This document shows positions 54,382 to 63,719 of a stretch of DNA of 64,000 bases, piece by piece. Source of the stretch: DAOMNN01 sp964404505 (lineage in GTDB: Bacteria > Pseudomonadota > Gammaproteobacteria > Burkholderiales > Rhodocyclaceae). The DNA lies in the NCBI GenBank assembly GCA_964404505.1, contig CAYOKH010000002.1:1-64000 (forward strand). Reading direction: 5' to 3'. Under the pieces are notes generated by a model, which made no database searches, had not been told where the DNA came from, and saw only the letters and a program-made list of their open reading frames with translations. The translations under genes were made by a program, and so were the position numbers. Numbering within the stretch: the stretch's first letter is position 1; every line of letters begins with the position of its first letter.

Positions 54382-54969
54382 TCACGATTGCGCCGGCCGG
54401 ATCGCGTGTTTGGGGCGGAAGGCCTTGACCACGGTCTCATCGGTTTCGACATACGGCCCGCCTATAAGGTCGATGCAGTACGGAATCGCCGCAAAGATGC
54501 CGACGTGGGTCACGGTACCGTCGGCCGCGCGCAGGCCCTCCAGGGTTTCGCGAATCGACTTTGGTTGACCGGGCAAATTCACGATCAGGCTCGTCCCGCG
54601 AACGACCGCAACCTGGCGCGACAGGATTGCCGTAGGGACGAAGTTGAGGCTGATGCGGCGCATCTCCTCGCCGAATCCGGGCATCTCCCTTTCGCCGACC
54701 GCGAGGGTCGCTTCGGGGGTCACATCGCGCGGCGCAGGGCCGGTTCCACCGGTGGTCAGGATGAGCGAGCAACCGGCATCCACGAGTTCCATCAGGGTGC
54801 GTTCGATCACCGGCCGGTCGTCCGGAATCAGTCGCGACTCGGCGTGCCACGGCGAGCGCAATGCGCGCCCCAACCACTCCCGCAGTGCCGGAATGCCCTC
54901 GTCTTCGTATGTGCCCCCGGACGCCCGGTCGCTGACGGATACCAGACCAATTGCAATTGAATCGTTCAT
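54382..54969 (-). CDS. mogA: Molybdopterin adenylyltransferase
   Basis: Activates molybdopterin with AMP before molybdenum insertion. The 195-residue protein has the MoCF_biosynth fold with VSVSDRASGGTYEDEGIPAL at the start and the nucleotide/pterin loop TTGGTGPAPRDVTPEA (near 71-86), plus NLPGQPKSI. The sequence and length favour MogA over MoaB. The start is 9 bases after the darP stop, so they should share a transcript. Presence of mogA implies molybdoenzymes elsewhere in the genome. Confidence 0.94.
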   Translation of the reverse strand: MNDSIAIGLVSVSDRASGGTYEDEGIPALREWLGRALRSPWHAESRLIPDDRPVIERTLMELVDAGCSLILTTGGTGPAPRDVTPEATLAVGEREMPGFGEEMRRISLNFVPTAILSRQVAVVRGTSLIVNLPGQPKSIRETLEGLRAADGTVTHVGIFAAIPYCIDLIGGPYVETDETVVKAFRPKHAIRPAQS

Positions 54970-54978
54970 GAATGCAGT

Positions 54979-55560
54979 CTACTCCGCTGATTCCAAATCG
55001 GATTCGCCAACCGCCAGATCGCTTGCATCGGCCCCACTCGCGTCCAGATCACGCAGGACGCGGAAGAGCTCGCGGTAGGCGCGGGGAGGTTTGCCAAGTT
55101 CGCGCTCCTTTAGCGCATTGCGGCGCAATATGCGCAGCCGCTGAAGGTCGGCTTCCGGCCAATCGCGTGCAATGCCACCGAGAATCCTCTCGTCCTGGAG
55201 GAAATCGCTGCGCAGCCGCTCGAGCCGATGCTGGCGTGCCGTCTCGGCCCTGGAAGCACCAGTGAATGCATCGATACGTGCCTTGATCGGCTCCGCGTCG
55301 ACGTGACGCATGAGGCGGCCTATGTATTGCATCTGGCGCCGTCGTGCTTCATGCTTGGTAAAGCGTTGTGCATCCCGAACCGCGTCACGCAGGTCGTCGG
55401 GCATCGGCACCTGGGCAAGACGCTCGGCCGAAAGCGCCACGAGTTGCTCGCCCAGGCTCTGCAACGCATGCATTTCCCGCTTGCGGCTGCTCTTGCTCGG
55501 CCCTCGGTACGCATCCTCATCCTGCTCGGGGACATCGGAATCACGCGCGGTGTCAATCAT
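54979..55560 (-). CDS. darP: Ribosome biogenesis factor DarP (YjgA, DUF615)
   Basis: Acts in late maturation of the 50S subunit. The 193-residue, highly charged, helical protein has the family segments GPSKSSRKREMHALQSLGEQLVAL and QYIGRLMRHVD, and ends with an acidic tail. The upstream in-frame extension to 55623 was rejected since it covers the promoter of pmbA. The divergent darP/pmbA pair is found in E. coli as well (yjgA/pmbA). Confidence 0.95.
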   Translation of the reverse strand: MIDTARDSDVPEQDEDAYRGPSKSSRKREMHALQSLGEQLVALSAERLAQVPMPDDLRDAVRDAQRFTKHEARRRQMQYIGRLMRHVDAEPIKARIDAFTGASRAETARQHRLERLRSDFLQDERILGGIARDWPEADLQRLRILRRNALKERELGKPPRAYRELFRVLRDLDASGADASDLAVGESDLESAE

Positions 55561-55621
55561 CGGGGCTTCGGGATTCGGGATCGGGTTAAGATTATAGCCT
55601 TTGCAACAGGCGACTTCGTCC

Positions 55622-56962
55622 ATGTCCGATCAAGGCTTCTCGTATTCCCCGGATCAACTGCGCCAAATTGCGAAGGATGTACTCGAGCATGCTCGCGAGC
55701 ACGGCGCGAGCGCGTGCGAGACGGAAGTCTCCGAGGGCTTCGGTCAGACCGCGAGCGTGCGCAGAGGGGAGGTCGACACCATCGAATACAATCGTGACAA
55801 GGGTGTCGGCGTCACCGTGTATCTGGGCCAGCAGCGCGGACATGCAAGCACTTCGGATTTCTCTGGCGAGGCACTCAGGGCCGCTGTGGATGCCGCCCTG
55901 TCGATCGCGCGTTTCACCGCCCCGGATCCGTGCGCGGGCCTCCCCGACGAGGCCCTTCTTGCAAAGGAATTTCCCGCCCTCGAACTGCACCATCCCTGGC
56001 GTCTCAGCGTGGAGGAGGCCATCGTGATGGCGCGCGACTGCGAGCAGGCTGCATATGCGCTGAGTCCGATGATCACCAATTCCGAAGGGGCAAGCGTTTC
56101 GAGCCAGGAGTCGCACTTCATTTCGGCCAACAGCGCGGGATTCATGGGCGGGTATGCGAGCTCACGCCACGGCATCTCATGTTCAGTGATCGCAGGCGAA
56201 GGCGACGCCATGCAGCGCGAGTACTGGTACGATTCGCGCCGCGACGCCGCGGATCTGACGCCGGCCATCGGGATCGGCCGTCGTGCGGGAGAGCGTGCGC
56301 TGGCGCGGGTCGGGGCGCGCCAGATCCAGACCTGCGAGGTGCCCGTGCTTTTCGAAGCCCCGGTCGCCGTGTCGTTGATCGGCAGCTTCGTCCATGCCGT
56401 CAGCGGCGGTGCACTGTATCGCAAGTCTTCCTTCCTCCTCGACAGCATCGGGCGACCGGTCTTCTCGCCCGTGGTCACAATCCACGAACGCCCTCACGAG
56501 AAGAAGTCCTTCGGATCGACCCCGTTCGACGGTGAAGGCGTCGCGACGCACGACCGCGACGTCGTCGTCGACGGCGTGTTGCAGGGCTACTTCCTTTCCA
56601 GCTATTCGGCGCGCAAGCTGGGCATGCAGACGACCGGCAACGCGGGCGGCTCGCACAAGTTGATCGTTCAGCCTGGAGAACTCGATTTCGACGGCCTGAT
56701 CAGACAAATGGACCGCGGCCTCGTCGTCACCGAGATGCTCGGCCAGGGTGTGAATTACGTCACGGGCGACTATTCGCGGGGCGCTGCGGGCTTCTGGGTC
56801 GAAAATGGCAGGATTGCATATCCGGTCGAGGAGATCACAATTGCAGGCAATCTGCGCACCATGTTCCTCGACATCGTCGCGATCGGCAATGACGCCTTGC
56901 CGCGCGGGGCGAAGCATTGCGGCTCGGTGCTGATCGAGCGCATGACCGTGGCGGGAAGCTGA
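55622..56962 (+). CDS. pmbA: Metalloprotease subunit PmbA (TldE)
   Basis: Non-catalytic partner of TldD in the TldD/TldE protease. The 446-residue protein has the PmbA/TldD fold (ARQIQTCEVPVLFEAPVAVSLIGSFVHAVSGGALYRKSSFLLD; TGNAGGSHKLIV; GVNYVTGDYSRGAAGFWVENG) and no HExxH motif, as expected for TldE. The ATG at 55622 leaves 61 bases to the divergent darP start, which must hold both promoters. tldD is at 18.8-20.3 kb. Confidence 0.95.
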   Translation: MSDQGFSYSPDQLRQIAKDVLEHAREHGASACETEVSEGFGQTASVRRGEVDTIEYNRDKGVGVTVYLGQQRGHASTSDFSGEALRAAVDAALSIARFTAPDPCAGLPDEALLAKEFPALELHHPWRLSVEEAIVMARDCEQAAYALSPMITNSEGASVSSQESHFISANSAGFMGGYASSRHGISCSVIAGEGDAMQREYWYDSRRDAADLTPAIGIGRRAGERALARVGARQIQTCEVPVLFEAPVAVSLIGSFVHAVSGGALYRKSSFLLDSIGRPVFSPVVTIHERPHEKKSFGSTPFDGEGVATHDRDVVVDGVLQGYFLSSYSARKLGMQTTGNAGGSHKLIVQPGELDFDGLIRQMDRGLVVTEMLGQGVNYVTGDYSRGAAGFWVENGRIAYPVEEITIAGNLRTMFLDIVAIGNDALPRGAKHCGSVLIERMTVAGS

Positions 56963-57101
56963 CACCGGGCTGCGTGGATCGAGAGCGTTCCACGACGCGC
57001 CCTATTAGGGTTTTCCGCGGTGCGCAGCGTCTTCGCGCGCCCTATAATCTTCGGCGCAGTAATGCCGACACCCAGCCATACCGAAAACAAAGGAGAGAGT
57101 C

Positions 57102-58184
57102 GTGGAACGTCGCAAGTTTCTGAAGAGTGCCGGCATTGCCGGCGTACTGGCTTCCGGGACCGCCCCCGCGGTCGTGATGGCCCAGGAAAACATCCGCTGG
57201 CGCCTGGCCTCCAGCTTTCCCAAGGTACTCGACACCCTCTTTGGTACGGCCGAGGCCTTCGCGCGAAACGTCTCCGAAGCGACCGACGGGAGGTTCCAGA
57301 TATCGGTGCACGCCGCGGGCGAACTGGTACCGGCGTTTGGCGTGACCGATGCAGTCGAACAAGCCACTGTCGAATGTGCCCACACCGCTCCGTATTATTT
57401 CTTCGGCAAGGACGAGACCTTCGCCATCGACTGCGCAATTCCGTTCGGCATGAACTCGCGCATGCATACCGCTTGGATGTACGAGGGCAACGGGCTGCAA
57501 CTCACGCGCGAGTTCTACAAGCAGTACAACATCGTCAACTTTCCGATGGGCAACACCGGTGCGCAGATGGGCGGCTGGTTTCGCCAGGAGCTGAAGTCGG
57601 TATCGGATCTGAACGGCCTGAAGTTTCGGGTCGGGGGCTTCGGCGGGCGGGTGCTTGCCAAGCTTGGAGTAGTCCCACAGAACCTTCCGGGCGGCGAAAT
57701 CTACCAAGCGCTCGAACGTGGAACGATCGACGCGGTCGAGTGGGTCGGTCCCTACGACGATCTCAAGTTCGGCTTTCACAAGGTTGCCCCGAACTACTAC
57801 TATCCCGCATGGTGGGAAGGCGGTGCACAGCTGTCGCTGTACGTCAATGACAAGGCCTTCAGCGCGCTGTCGGCGCAGTACCAGTCGATCGTGCGCCAGG
57901 CTGCTTCGGACGCCCATGTACTGATGCAAGCCGTGTACGATGCGCGCAACCCGACTGCCCTGCGCCAACTCATCGCGGAAGGCGCAAAGATACATCGCAT
58001 GCCGCGCGAAATAATGGACGCTGCCTTCAAGGCGCGCAATGAAGTCTACGCAGAGTTGAACGAGTCAAACGCGAACTGGCGCAAGATCTACACCGACTAC
58101 GAGCATTTCATGCGCGACCAGTTCCAGTGGACCGCACTGGCCGAAAACAGCTTCAACCAGTACATGGCTGCGCAGCAGCTCTGA
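57102..58184 (+). CDS. TRAP transporter substrate-binding protein (DctP, TakP-like)
   Basis: Periplasmic receptor of 360 residues for the DctQ/DctM permease that follows. The N-terminus MERRKFLKSAG fits a twin-arginine (Tat) signal, so it may be exported folded. Segments MGNTGAQMGGWFR, GLKFRVGGFGGRVLAKLG and ALERGTIDAVEWVGPYDDLKFG resemble TakP-type receptors, which bind 2-oxo acids as a calcium or sodium complex; the ligand here is inferred. The start is GTG with AGGAGAGAG upstream; TATAAT is seen at 57043-57048 without a good -35. Confidence 0.94.
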   Translation: MERRKFLKSAGIAGVLASGTAPAVVMAQENIRWRLASSFPKVLDTLFGTAEAFARNVSEATDGRFQISVHAAGELVPAFGVTDAVEQATVECAHTAPYYFFGKDETFAIDCAIPFGMNSRMHTAWMYEGNGLQLTREFYKQYNIVNFPMGNTGAQMGGWFRQELKSVSDLNGLKFRVGGFGGRVLAKLGVVPQNLPGGEIYQALERGTIDAVEWVGPYDDLKFGFHKVAPNYYYPAWWEGGAQLSLYVNDKAFSALSAQYQSIVRQAASDAHVLMQAVYDARNPTALRQLIAEGAKIHRMPREIMDAAFKARNEVYAELNESNANWRKIYTDYEHFMRDQFQWTALAENSFNQYMAAQQL

Positions 58185-58206
58185 GGTCGGGCGGACGATC
58201 GACAAT

Positions 58207-58230
58207 CCCCGCTCCTGCACGGGAGCGGGG
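58207..58230 (+). promoter_or_regulatory. Stem-loop between receptor and permease genes
   Basis: A 9-bp GC stem (CCCCGCTCC with GGAGCGGGG) with a six-base loop lies 23 bases after the receptor stop. No T tract follows. In solute-transport operons such a hairpin often protects the upstream mRNA, giving more receptor than permease. Confidence 0.5.
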
Positions 58231-58311
58231 AATACAAGGGCATCACCACCGGACGTGGTCCGCGAGACCCGTGCGGACGCGAGTCCGAACCCTGTATCAG
58301 GTAGTCCGCGC

Positions 58312-58947
58312 ATGGGATTTCTCCTTAAGCTCTCGCATCTGATCGATGCGCTCAGCCGTTTCGTCGGCAAGACCCTCATCTGGCTGATCCTCGCAGCAAC
58401 CTTGATCAGCGCTGCCAATGCCATCGCACGCAAGGCTTTCAACGTCGGCTCGAACGCGTTTCTCGAAGTCCAGTGGTATCTCTACGCCGCGGTATTCCTG
58501 CTCGGTGCCGGCGTGACCTTCCTGCAGAACGCCCATGTGCGAATCGACGTGCTCGCCAACAGGCTGTCCCGTCGTGCCCGCATGTACGTAGACATCTTTG
58601 GCATCGTCGCCTTTCTGCTTCCGCTGTGCTATTTCATGATTTCCTTCGCCTGGCCGATCGTGGCCCGGGCCTACGTGACGGGCGAAGTGTCGTCGAACGC
58701 GGGTGGTCTGATCCGCTGGCCGGTTTATGCGCTGGTTCCGGCCGGATTTGCCCTGCTTGCGCTGCAGGCCGTTTCCGAGTTGATCAAGCGTGCCGCGTTC
58801 CTTTCCGGGGTCGGGCCCGATCCCCTCCTGCTCGGGGGGCACGACGACGCACCGGACAACGCTTCAGCCGCTCAATCCGTAACCCCCGAAGCGCCTGTCG
58901 CAATCGAGCCTGGCGATGCTGCGTCCCCGGAAGAGGCACGCCGATGA
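58312..58947 (+). CDS. TRAP transporter small permease (DctQ)
   Basis: Inner-membrane protein of 211 residues with four hydrophobic helices (about 15-35, 50-75, 95-115, 140-165) and a polar C-terminal tail. The segment FLEVQWYLYAAVFLLGAGVTFLQNAHVRIDVL is the DctQ signature. The start at 58312 was taken over an upstream in-frame codon. It overlaps the DctM start by four bases (ATGA). Confidence 0.93.
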   Translation: MGFLLKLSHLIDALSRFVGKTLIWLILAATLISAANAIARKAFNVGSNAFLEVQWYLYAAVFLLGAGVTFLQNAHVRIDVLANRLSRRARMYVDIFGIVAFLLPLCYFMISFAWPIVARAYVTGEVSSNAGGLIRWPVYALVPAGFALLALQAVSELIKRAAFLSGVGPDPLLLGGHDDAPDNASAAQSVTPEAPVAIEPGDAASPEEARR

Positions 58948-60623
58948 TCGAGTTTCTTACGGCCAATATCGCCCCGGTGATGTTCGGGGCGGTCGTCGTG
59001 TTTCTGCTGTCCGGTTTTCCGGTCGCGTTTGCGCTGGCCGCCTGCGGCCTGCTGTTCGGATTCGTCGGGATCGAGCTGGGCCTGTTGCCAGGCGCGCTGT
59101 TTCAGGCACTGCCTTTGCGCGTATTCGGCATCATCCAGAACGAAACCCTGTTGGCCATACCGTTCTTCACCCTGATGGGCCTGATTCTCGAACGCAGCGG
59201 CATGGCCGAAGACCTGCTCGACACGGTCGGTCAGGTCTTCGGGCCGGTGCGTGGCGGTCTCGCACTTGCCGTGGTCTTCGTTGGCGCGTTGCTCGCGGCG
59301 ACAACGGGGGTGGTTGCCGCGTCGGTTATCTCGATGGGTCTGATCTCCCTGCCGATCATGCTGCGCTACGGTTACGGCCGCGCGATCGCGACCGGCGTGA
59401 TCACTGCTTCAGGCACGCTCGCTCAGGCACTGCCGCCTTCGATCGTGCTCATCGTCATGGCCGATCAACTCGGCCAAAGCGTCGGCGAGATGTATCGTGG
59501 CGCGTTCATCCCCGCGTTCATGCTCGTCGGTGCCTACGCGCTTTACGTCATTCTGCTCGCAACGTTCAAGCCGCGCCTGCTGCCTGCGCTACCCCCCGAG
59601 GCGCTCAAGTTCCGCGAGCCGGACGGAAGCTCGGGCATGCGCTCGCTCGCCGTGCTGATCGTGCTGCTGGTCACTGTGTCCACACTGTTCGGGCACTTCT
59701 ACGATGCCATTCTGACCCTGATCAAGGGTCACGAGGTGAGCGCGCCGCTCGACGAAACCCTGGTGATGTCGCTCACGGTCGGCACCGCACTGGGCTTGTC
59801 GGTCGCAGGCGCAAACCGCCTGCTCAAGCTCAGCCTGCTCTCGCTGATCGCCGAACGCGTGATCTTCGTGCTGATTCCACCGCTGGCGCTGATCTTCCTC
59901 GTACTCGGCACGATCTTCCTCGGTATCGCCACACCGACGGAGGGCGGTGCCATGGGCGCCGTCGGGGCGATGATCATGGCGGCGGTCCGCGGCCGTCTGG
60001 AACTCGGGAAGATGCGGGAGGCCCTGGAGTCGACGGCGAAACTGTCGGTTTTCGTGATGTTCATCCTGATCGGGGCGACAGTCTTCAGCTTTACCTTTGC
60101 CGCAGTCGACGGCAAGGAATGGATTGAACATCTGTTCGACAAACTGCCCGGGGGACAGGTCGGATTCCTCGTCTTCGTGAATGCGATGATTTTCTTTCTC
60201 GGGTTCTTCCTGGATTTCTTCGAGATCGCCTTCATCCTGATCCCGTTGCTGGCACCGGTCGCGATCAACATGGGCATCGACCTGATCTGGTTCGGCATCC
60301 TGATCGCACTCAATCTGCAGACGTCCTTCCTGACCCCACCGTTCGGTTTCGCCTTGTTCTACCTGCGCAGCGTGTCACCGGTGGGCGCATTCGTGGACCG
60401 CGTCACGAAGAAGCGCATCGAGGGCGTCAAGACCACCGACATTTACCGGGGCTCGATTCCCTTCGTTCTGATCCAGGTGATCGTACTCGGCCTGCTCATT
60501 GCATTCCCGCATCTGGTGACGGGCAGCCTCAGCCCGCGCATCGAGGTCGATCTCGATACCATCGAGATTCCACGAGCGACCGGCGACAGCGAATGGGGAG
60601 AGGGCGGCTCCACCTGGGACTGA
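58944..60623 (+). CDS. TRAP transporter large permease (DctM)
   Basis: Main Na+-coupled permease of 559 residues with 12 or more helices. Conserved DctM parts: FTLMGLILERSGMAEDLLDTV, ASGTLAQALPPSIVLIVMAD and a C-terminal FLDFFEIAFILIPLLAPVA, NLQTSFLTPPFGFALFYL. The protein is longer than the usual ~425-440 residues because of an extra stretch (about residues 205-300) seen in the TakM-like long DctM group. It completes the receptor-Q-M operon. Confidence 0.95.
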   Translation: MIEFLTANIAPVMFGAVVVFLLSGFPVAFALAACGLLFGFVGIELGLLPGALFQALPLRVFGIIQNETLLAIPFFTLMGLILERSGMAEDLLDTVGQVFGPVRGGLALAVVFVGALLAATTGVVAASVISMGLISLPIMLRYGYGRAIATGVITASGTLAQALPPSIVLIVMADQLGQSVGEMYRGAFIPAFMLVGAYALYVILLATFKPRLLPALPPEALKFREPDGSSGMRSLAVLIVLLVTVSTLFGHFYDAILTLIKGHEVSAPLDETLVMSLTVGTALGLSVAGANRLLKLSLLSLIAERVIFVLIPPLALIFLVLGTIFLGIATPTEGGAMGAVGAMIMAAVRGRLELGKMREALESTAKLSVFVMFILIGATVFSFTFAAVDGKEWIEHLFDKLPGGQVGFLVFVNAMIFFLGFFLDFFEIAFILIPLLAPVAINMGIDLIWFGILIALNLQTSFLTPPFGFALFYLRSVSPVGAFVDRVTKKRIEGVKTTDIYRGSIPFVLIQVIVLGLLIAFPHLVTGSLSPRIEVDLDTIEIPRATGDSEWGEGGSTWD

Positions 60624-60783
60624 TGACACGGCCCTGCCTCGTTCGCCACGGTATGGGACCGCGTGGAACGCCGAGCGGCGTCTTCGGGGGCACTCGAGGT
60701 TCCGCTCAACGATGTCGGAGTCCGCCAGGCGGTTTGGGCGCATGCTAATATTCGCGTTTTCACGATCGCTTCGAGTCCGCCCC

Positions 60784-62048
60784 ATGTTCTCATCGCAAGA
60801 CACTCTCGCCAAGGTCGACCCGGAAGTCTGGTCCGCCATAATCGCCGAAAACCGCCGCCAGGAAGATCACATCGAGCTGATCGCGTCGGAAAACTATGTG
60901 TCGCATGCGGTAATGGAAGCGCAGGGATCGCAGCTTACCAACAAGTACGCGGAAGGCTACCCGGGGAAGCGGTACTACGGCGGGTGCGAGCACGTCGACG
61001 TGGCCGAGCAACTCGCCNNNNNNNNNNCGCCATGGACCGGCTTAAGATGCTCTTCGGCGCCGAAGCCGCGAACGTACAACCGAACTCGGGTTCGCAGGCC
61101 AACCAGGCGGTACTGATGGCATTCGCCAAACCCGGCGATACGCTCATGGGCATGAGCCTGGCCGAAGGCGGACATTTGACACACGGCATGCCGCTCAACA
61201 TGTCCGGCAAATGGTTCAACGTCGTCGCCTACGGACTGAATGCAAGGGAAGAAATCGACTACGAGGCAATGGAGGCCCTCGCCCGCGAACACAGACCGCG
61301 CATCATCGTGGCTGGCGCGTCGGCCTACTCGCTACGCATCGATTTCGGGCGATTCGCGAAGATTGCGAAGGAGGTCGGCGCCACCTTCTGGGTCGACATG
61401 GCACATTACGCGGGGCTGATCGCCGCCGGCTACTATCCCAATCCGGTACCGCACGCAGATGTGGTAACCTCGACCACCCACAAGACGCTGCGCGGCCCGC
61501 GCGGCGGCATCATCCTGATGAAAGCGGAACACGAGAAGGCGGTCAACTCGGCGATTTTCCCCGGACTTCAGGGCGGGCCCCTCATGCACGTCATCGCCGC
61601 CAAGGCCGTCGCGTTCAAGGAGGCAGCGTCGCCCGAATTCCGCAACTACCAGGAACAGGTCATCGCCAACGCCCGCGTGATGGCTCGCGTACTGTCCGAG
61701 GAGCGCGGCATGCGCATCGTTTCCGGACGGACCGAAAGCCATGTGTTTCTCGTCGATCTGCGGGCCAAGAGCATCACCGGCAAGGATGCGGAGGCGGTTC
61801 TCGGCCGGGCTCACATTACGGTCAACAAGAATGCGATACCGAAGGATCCCGAGAAGCCATTCGTGACGTCGGGCATCCGCCTCGGCTCGCCGGCCATGAC
61901 CACGCGCGGCTTCACCGAAATCGAGTCCGAACAGGTCGCTCACATGATTGCCGATGTCCTCGATGCACCGCAGGATGAAGCTGTCGTCGACAGGGTTCGC
62001 GCCCAGGTTGCTGCCTTGTGCGCGAAGTTCCCGGTATACGGGGCCTGA
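60784..62048 (+). CDS. glyA: Serine hydroxymethyltransferase (interrupted by an assembly gap)
   Basis: PLP enzyme converting serine and tetrahydrofolate to glycine and 5,10-methylene-tetrahydrofolate. Ten N at 61018-61027 break the frame after EHVDVAEQLA. The bases CGCC before the gap recur directly after it; removing one copy joins LA to MDRLKMLFGAEAANVQPNSGSQAN with no lost codon and gives 416 residues, the normal length. The PLP lysine is in TSTTHKTLRGPRGG. The start MFSSQDTLAK at 60784 is the family N-terminus. Confidence 0.95.
61018..61027. other. Assembly gap (10 N) inside glyA
   Basis: Placeholder gap; the flanks share CGCC and join in frame without loss, so the true gap length is about minus four bases. 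Confidence 0.9.
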
Positions 62049-62119
62049 ATGGCGCGGAGGAACGGCTCTGACTGTTCCCCGGCGCGGCCTCGTCACAACC
62101 TGCGCAAAAGCCTCCGATC

Positions 62120-62635
62120 ATGAAATGCCCATTCTGCGGCGACCCGAATACCCAAGTCACCGATACACGGGAGAACGAGGAAGGCGACGTGGTGCGCCGA
62201 CGCCGCCGCTGCATCCGCTGTGACAAGCGCTTCACGACCTACGAGCGCATCGACCTGAAGATGCCACACATCGTCAAGCGCAACGGCAATCGCACCGAGT
62301 TCGATCACGACAAGCTCGCTGCCAGCATGCAACTCGCACTGCGCAAACGCCCAGTCACGCTTGAACTGGTGGAGGCCGCGATCGGGCGGATCGAGGCCAG
62401 ACTGCTCTCGCTTGGAGAGGCAGAAGTGCCCAGTGAGAAGGTCGGGGAACTCGTGATGCGCGAACTAAAGAAACTCGACAAGGTTGCGTACATCCGCTTC
62501 GCGTCCGTGTATCGCAACTTCGCGGACGTGGACGAGTTCTCCGAAGTCATCCGTGAAGTGCAGGCCCGTCCGCGCCGCGGACGTACTGCGAAGAAGACCG
62601 AACCCAGTTCCGAGAATGACCTTTTCGGCGGCTGA
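62120..62635 (+). CDS. nrdR: Transcriptional repressor NrdR
   Basis: Represses ribonucleotide reductase genes when dATP/ATP bind. The 171-residue protein has the N-terminal zinc ribbon (C3, C6, C31, C34) with the basic DNA-binding stretch RRRRR between, and an ATP-cone domain (about 49-139). The C-terminal ~25 residues are polar. It lies 71 bases after glyA and overlaps ribD by 20 bases; glyA-nrdR-ribD is a common order in betaproteobacteria. Confidence 0.97.
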   Translation: MKCPFCGDPNTQVTDTRENEEGDVVRRRRRCIRCDKRFTTYERIDLKMPHIVKRNGNRTEFDHDKLAASMQLALRKRPVTLELVEAAIGRIEARLLSLGEAEVPSEKVGELVMRELKKLDKVAYIRFASVYRNFADVDEFSEVIREVQARPRRGRTAKKTEPSSENDLFGG

Positions 62636-63710
62636 CCATGAGGCGATGGGCCATGCGTTGGCGCTGGCCGGGCGCGGTCTGTACACGGCCACCCCGAATC
62701 CGCGCGTCGGTTGCGTAATCGTCAGGAACGGCCGGATCGTCGGCGAGGGTTGGCACCAGCGCGCCGGCACGCCCCACGCCGAAGCTGTTGCGCTGACGAT
62801 GGCGGGCGCGAACGCACGCGGTGCGACCGCTTACGTCACGCTCGAACCATGTTCGCATTTCGGTCGGACACCACCGTGCGCCGACGCACTCATCGACGCC
62901 GGACTCGCGCGTGTCGTGGCCGCGATGGATGACCCGAACCCCGTGGTATCCGGCAGGGGAATGCAACGGCTGCGCGCCAGCGGCATCGCCACCGAAGTCG
63001 GCCTGCTCGACGAGTATGCGCGGGAACTGAATGTCGGATTCATCTCGCGAATGACACGTGGGCGCCCCTGGGTGCGCGTCAAGACGGCTGCCACTCTGGA
63101 TGGCAAGACAGCTCTGAACAACGGCGTGAGCCAGTGGATTACCGGGCCGGCTGCCCGCCGCGACGGGCATCGCTGGCGCGCGCGCGCATGCGCCATCCTT
63201 ACCGGAATCGGAACCGTGCGCGACGACGATCCCCGGCTCACCGTGCGCGACATACCGTGCGAGCGTCAACCCCTGCGGGTATTGGTGGATTCGCGCCTGG
63301 AAGTATCGCCCGCAGCGGCAATCCTTCGGGGAGGCAACTGCCTGATCGCAACAGCTTCCCACGATCCCTTGAAAGCCGAGGTACTCACCGGCCTCGGTGC
63401 GGAAATCGTGACCCTGTCCGACAGCAGCGGCAAGGTCGATTTGCCCGCACTGATGCAGGAACTGGGACGGCGGGGTGTCAACGAGGTGCATGTCGAAGCG
63501 GGATCGAGACTCAACGGTTCGCTACTGCACGAGGACTGCGTCGACGAGTTGCTCTTCTATGTTGCTCCCATGATCGTTGGCGACCGGGCACGGGGTGTGT
63601 TCGAACTTCCGGAACTGATCGGGCTCGACGAGGCCCGTCGGATCGACATCCGTGACATACGCGTGCTGGGCCCGGATGTGCGCATTCTGGCCCGCCTGCA
63701 GCAACCCTGA
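62616..63710 (+). CDS. ribD: Bifunctional riboflavin deaminase/reductase RibD
   Basis: Deaminates and then reduces the pyrimidine intermediate in riboflavin synthesis. The 364-residue protein has an N-terminal deaminase domain with zinc ligands H54 (HAE, catalytic E56), C79 and C88 (PCSHFGRTPPC), and a C-terminal NADPH-dependent reductase domain (RPWVRVKTAATLDGKTAL onward). The start at 62616 lies inside nrdR, suggesting coupling; an internal ATG at 62646 is less likely since the N-terminus would be short. Confidence 0.95.
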   Translation: MTFSAADHEAMGHALALAGRGLYTATPNPRVGCVIVRNGRIVGEGWHQRAGTPHAEAVALTMAGANARGATAYVTLEPCSHFGRTPPCADALIDAGLARVVAAMDDPNPVVSGRGMQRLRASGIATEVGLLDEYARELNVGFISRMTRGRPWVRVKTAATLDGKTALNNGVSQWITGPAARRDGHRWRARACAILTGIGTVRDDDPRLTVRDIPCERQPLRVLVDSRLEVSPAAAILRGGNCLIATASHDPLKAEVLTGLGAEIVTLSDSSGKVDLPALMQELGRRGVNEVHVEAGSRLNGSLLHEDCVDELLFYVAPMIVGDRARGVFELPELIGLDEARRIDIRDIRVLGPDVRILARLQQP

Positions 63711-63719
63711 ACAGGCACG

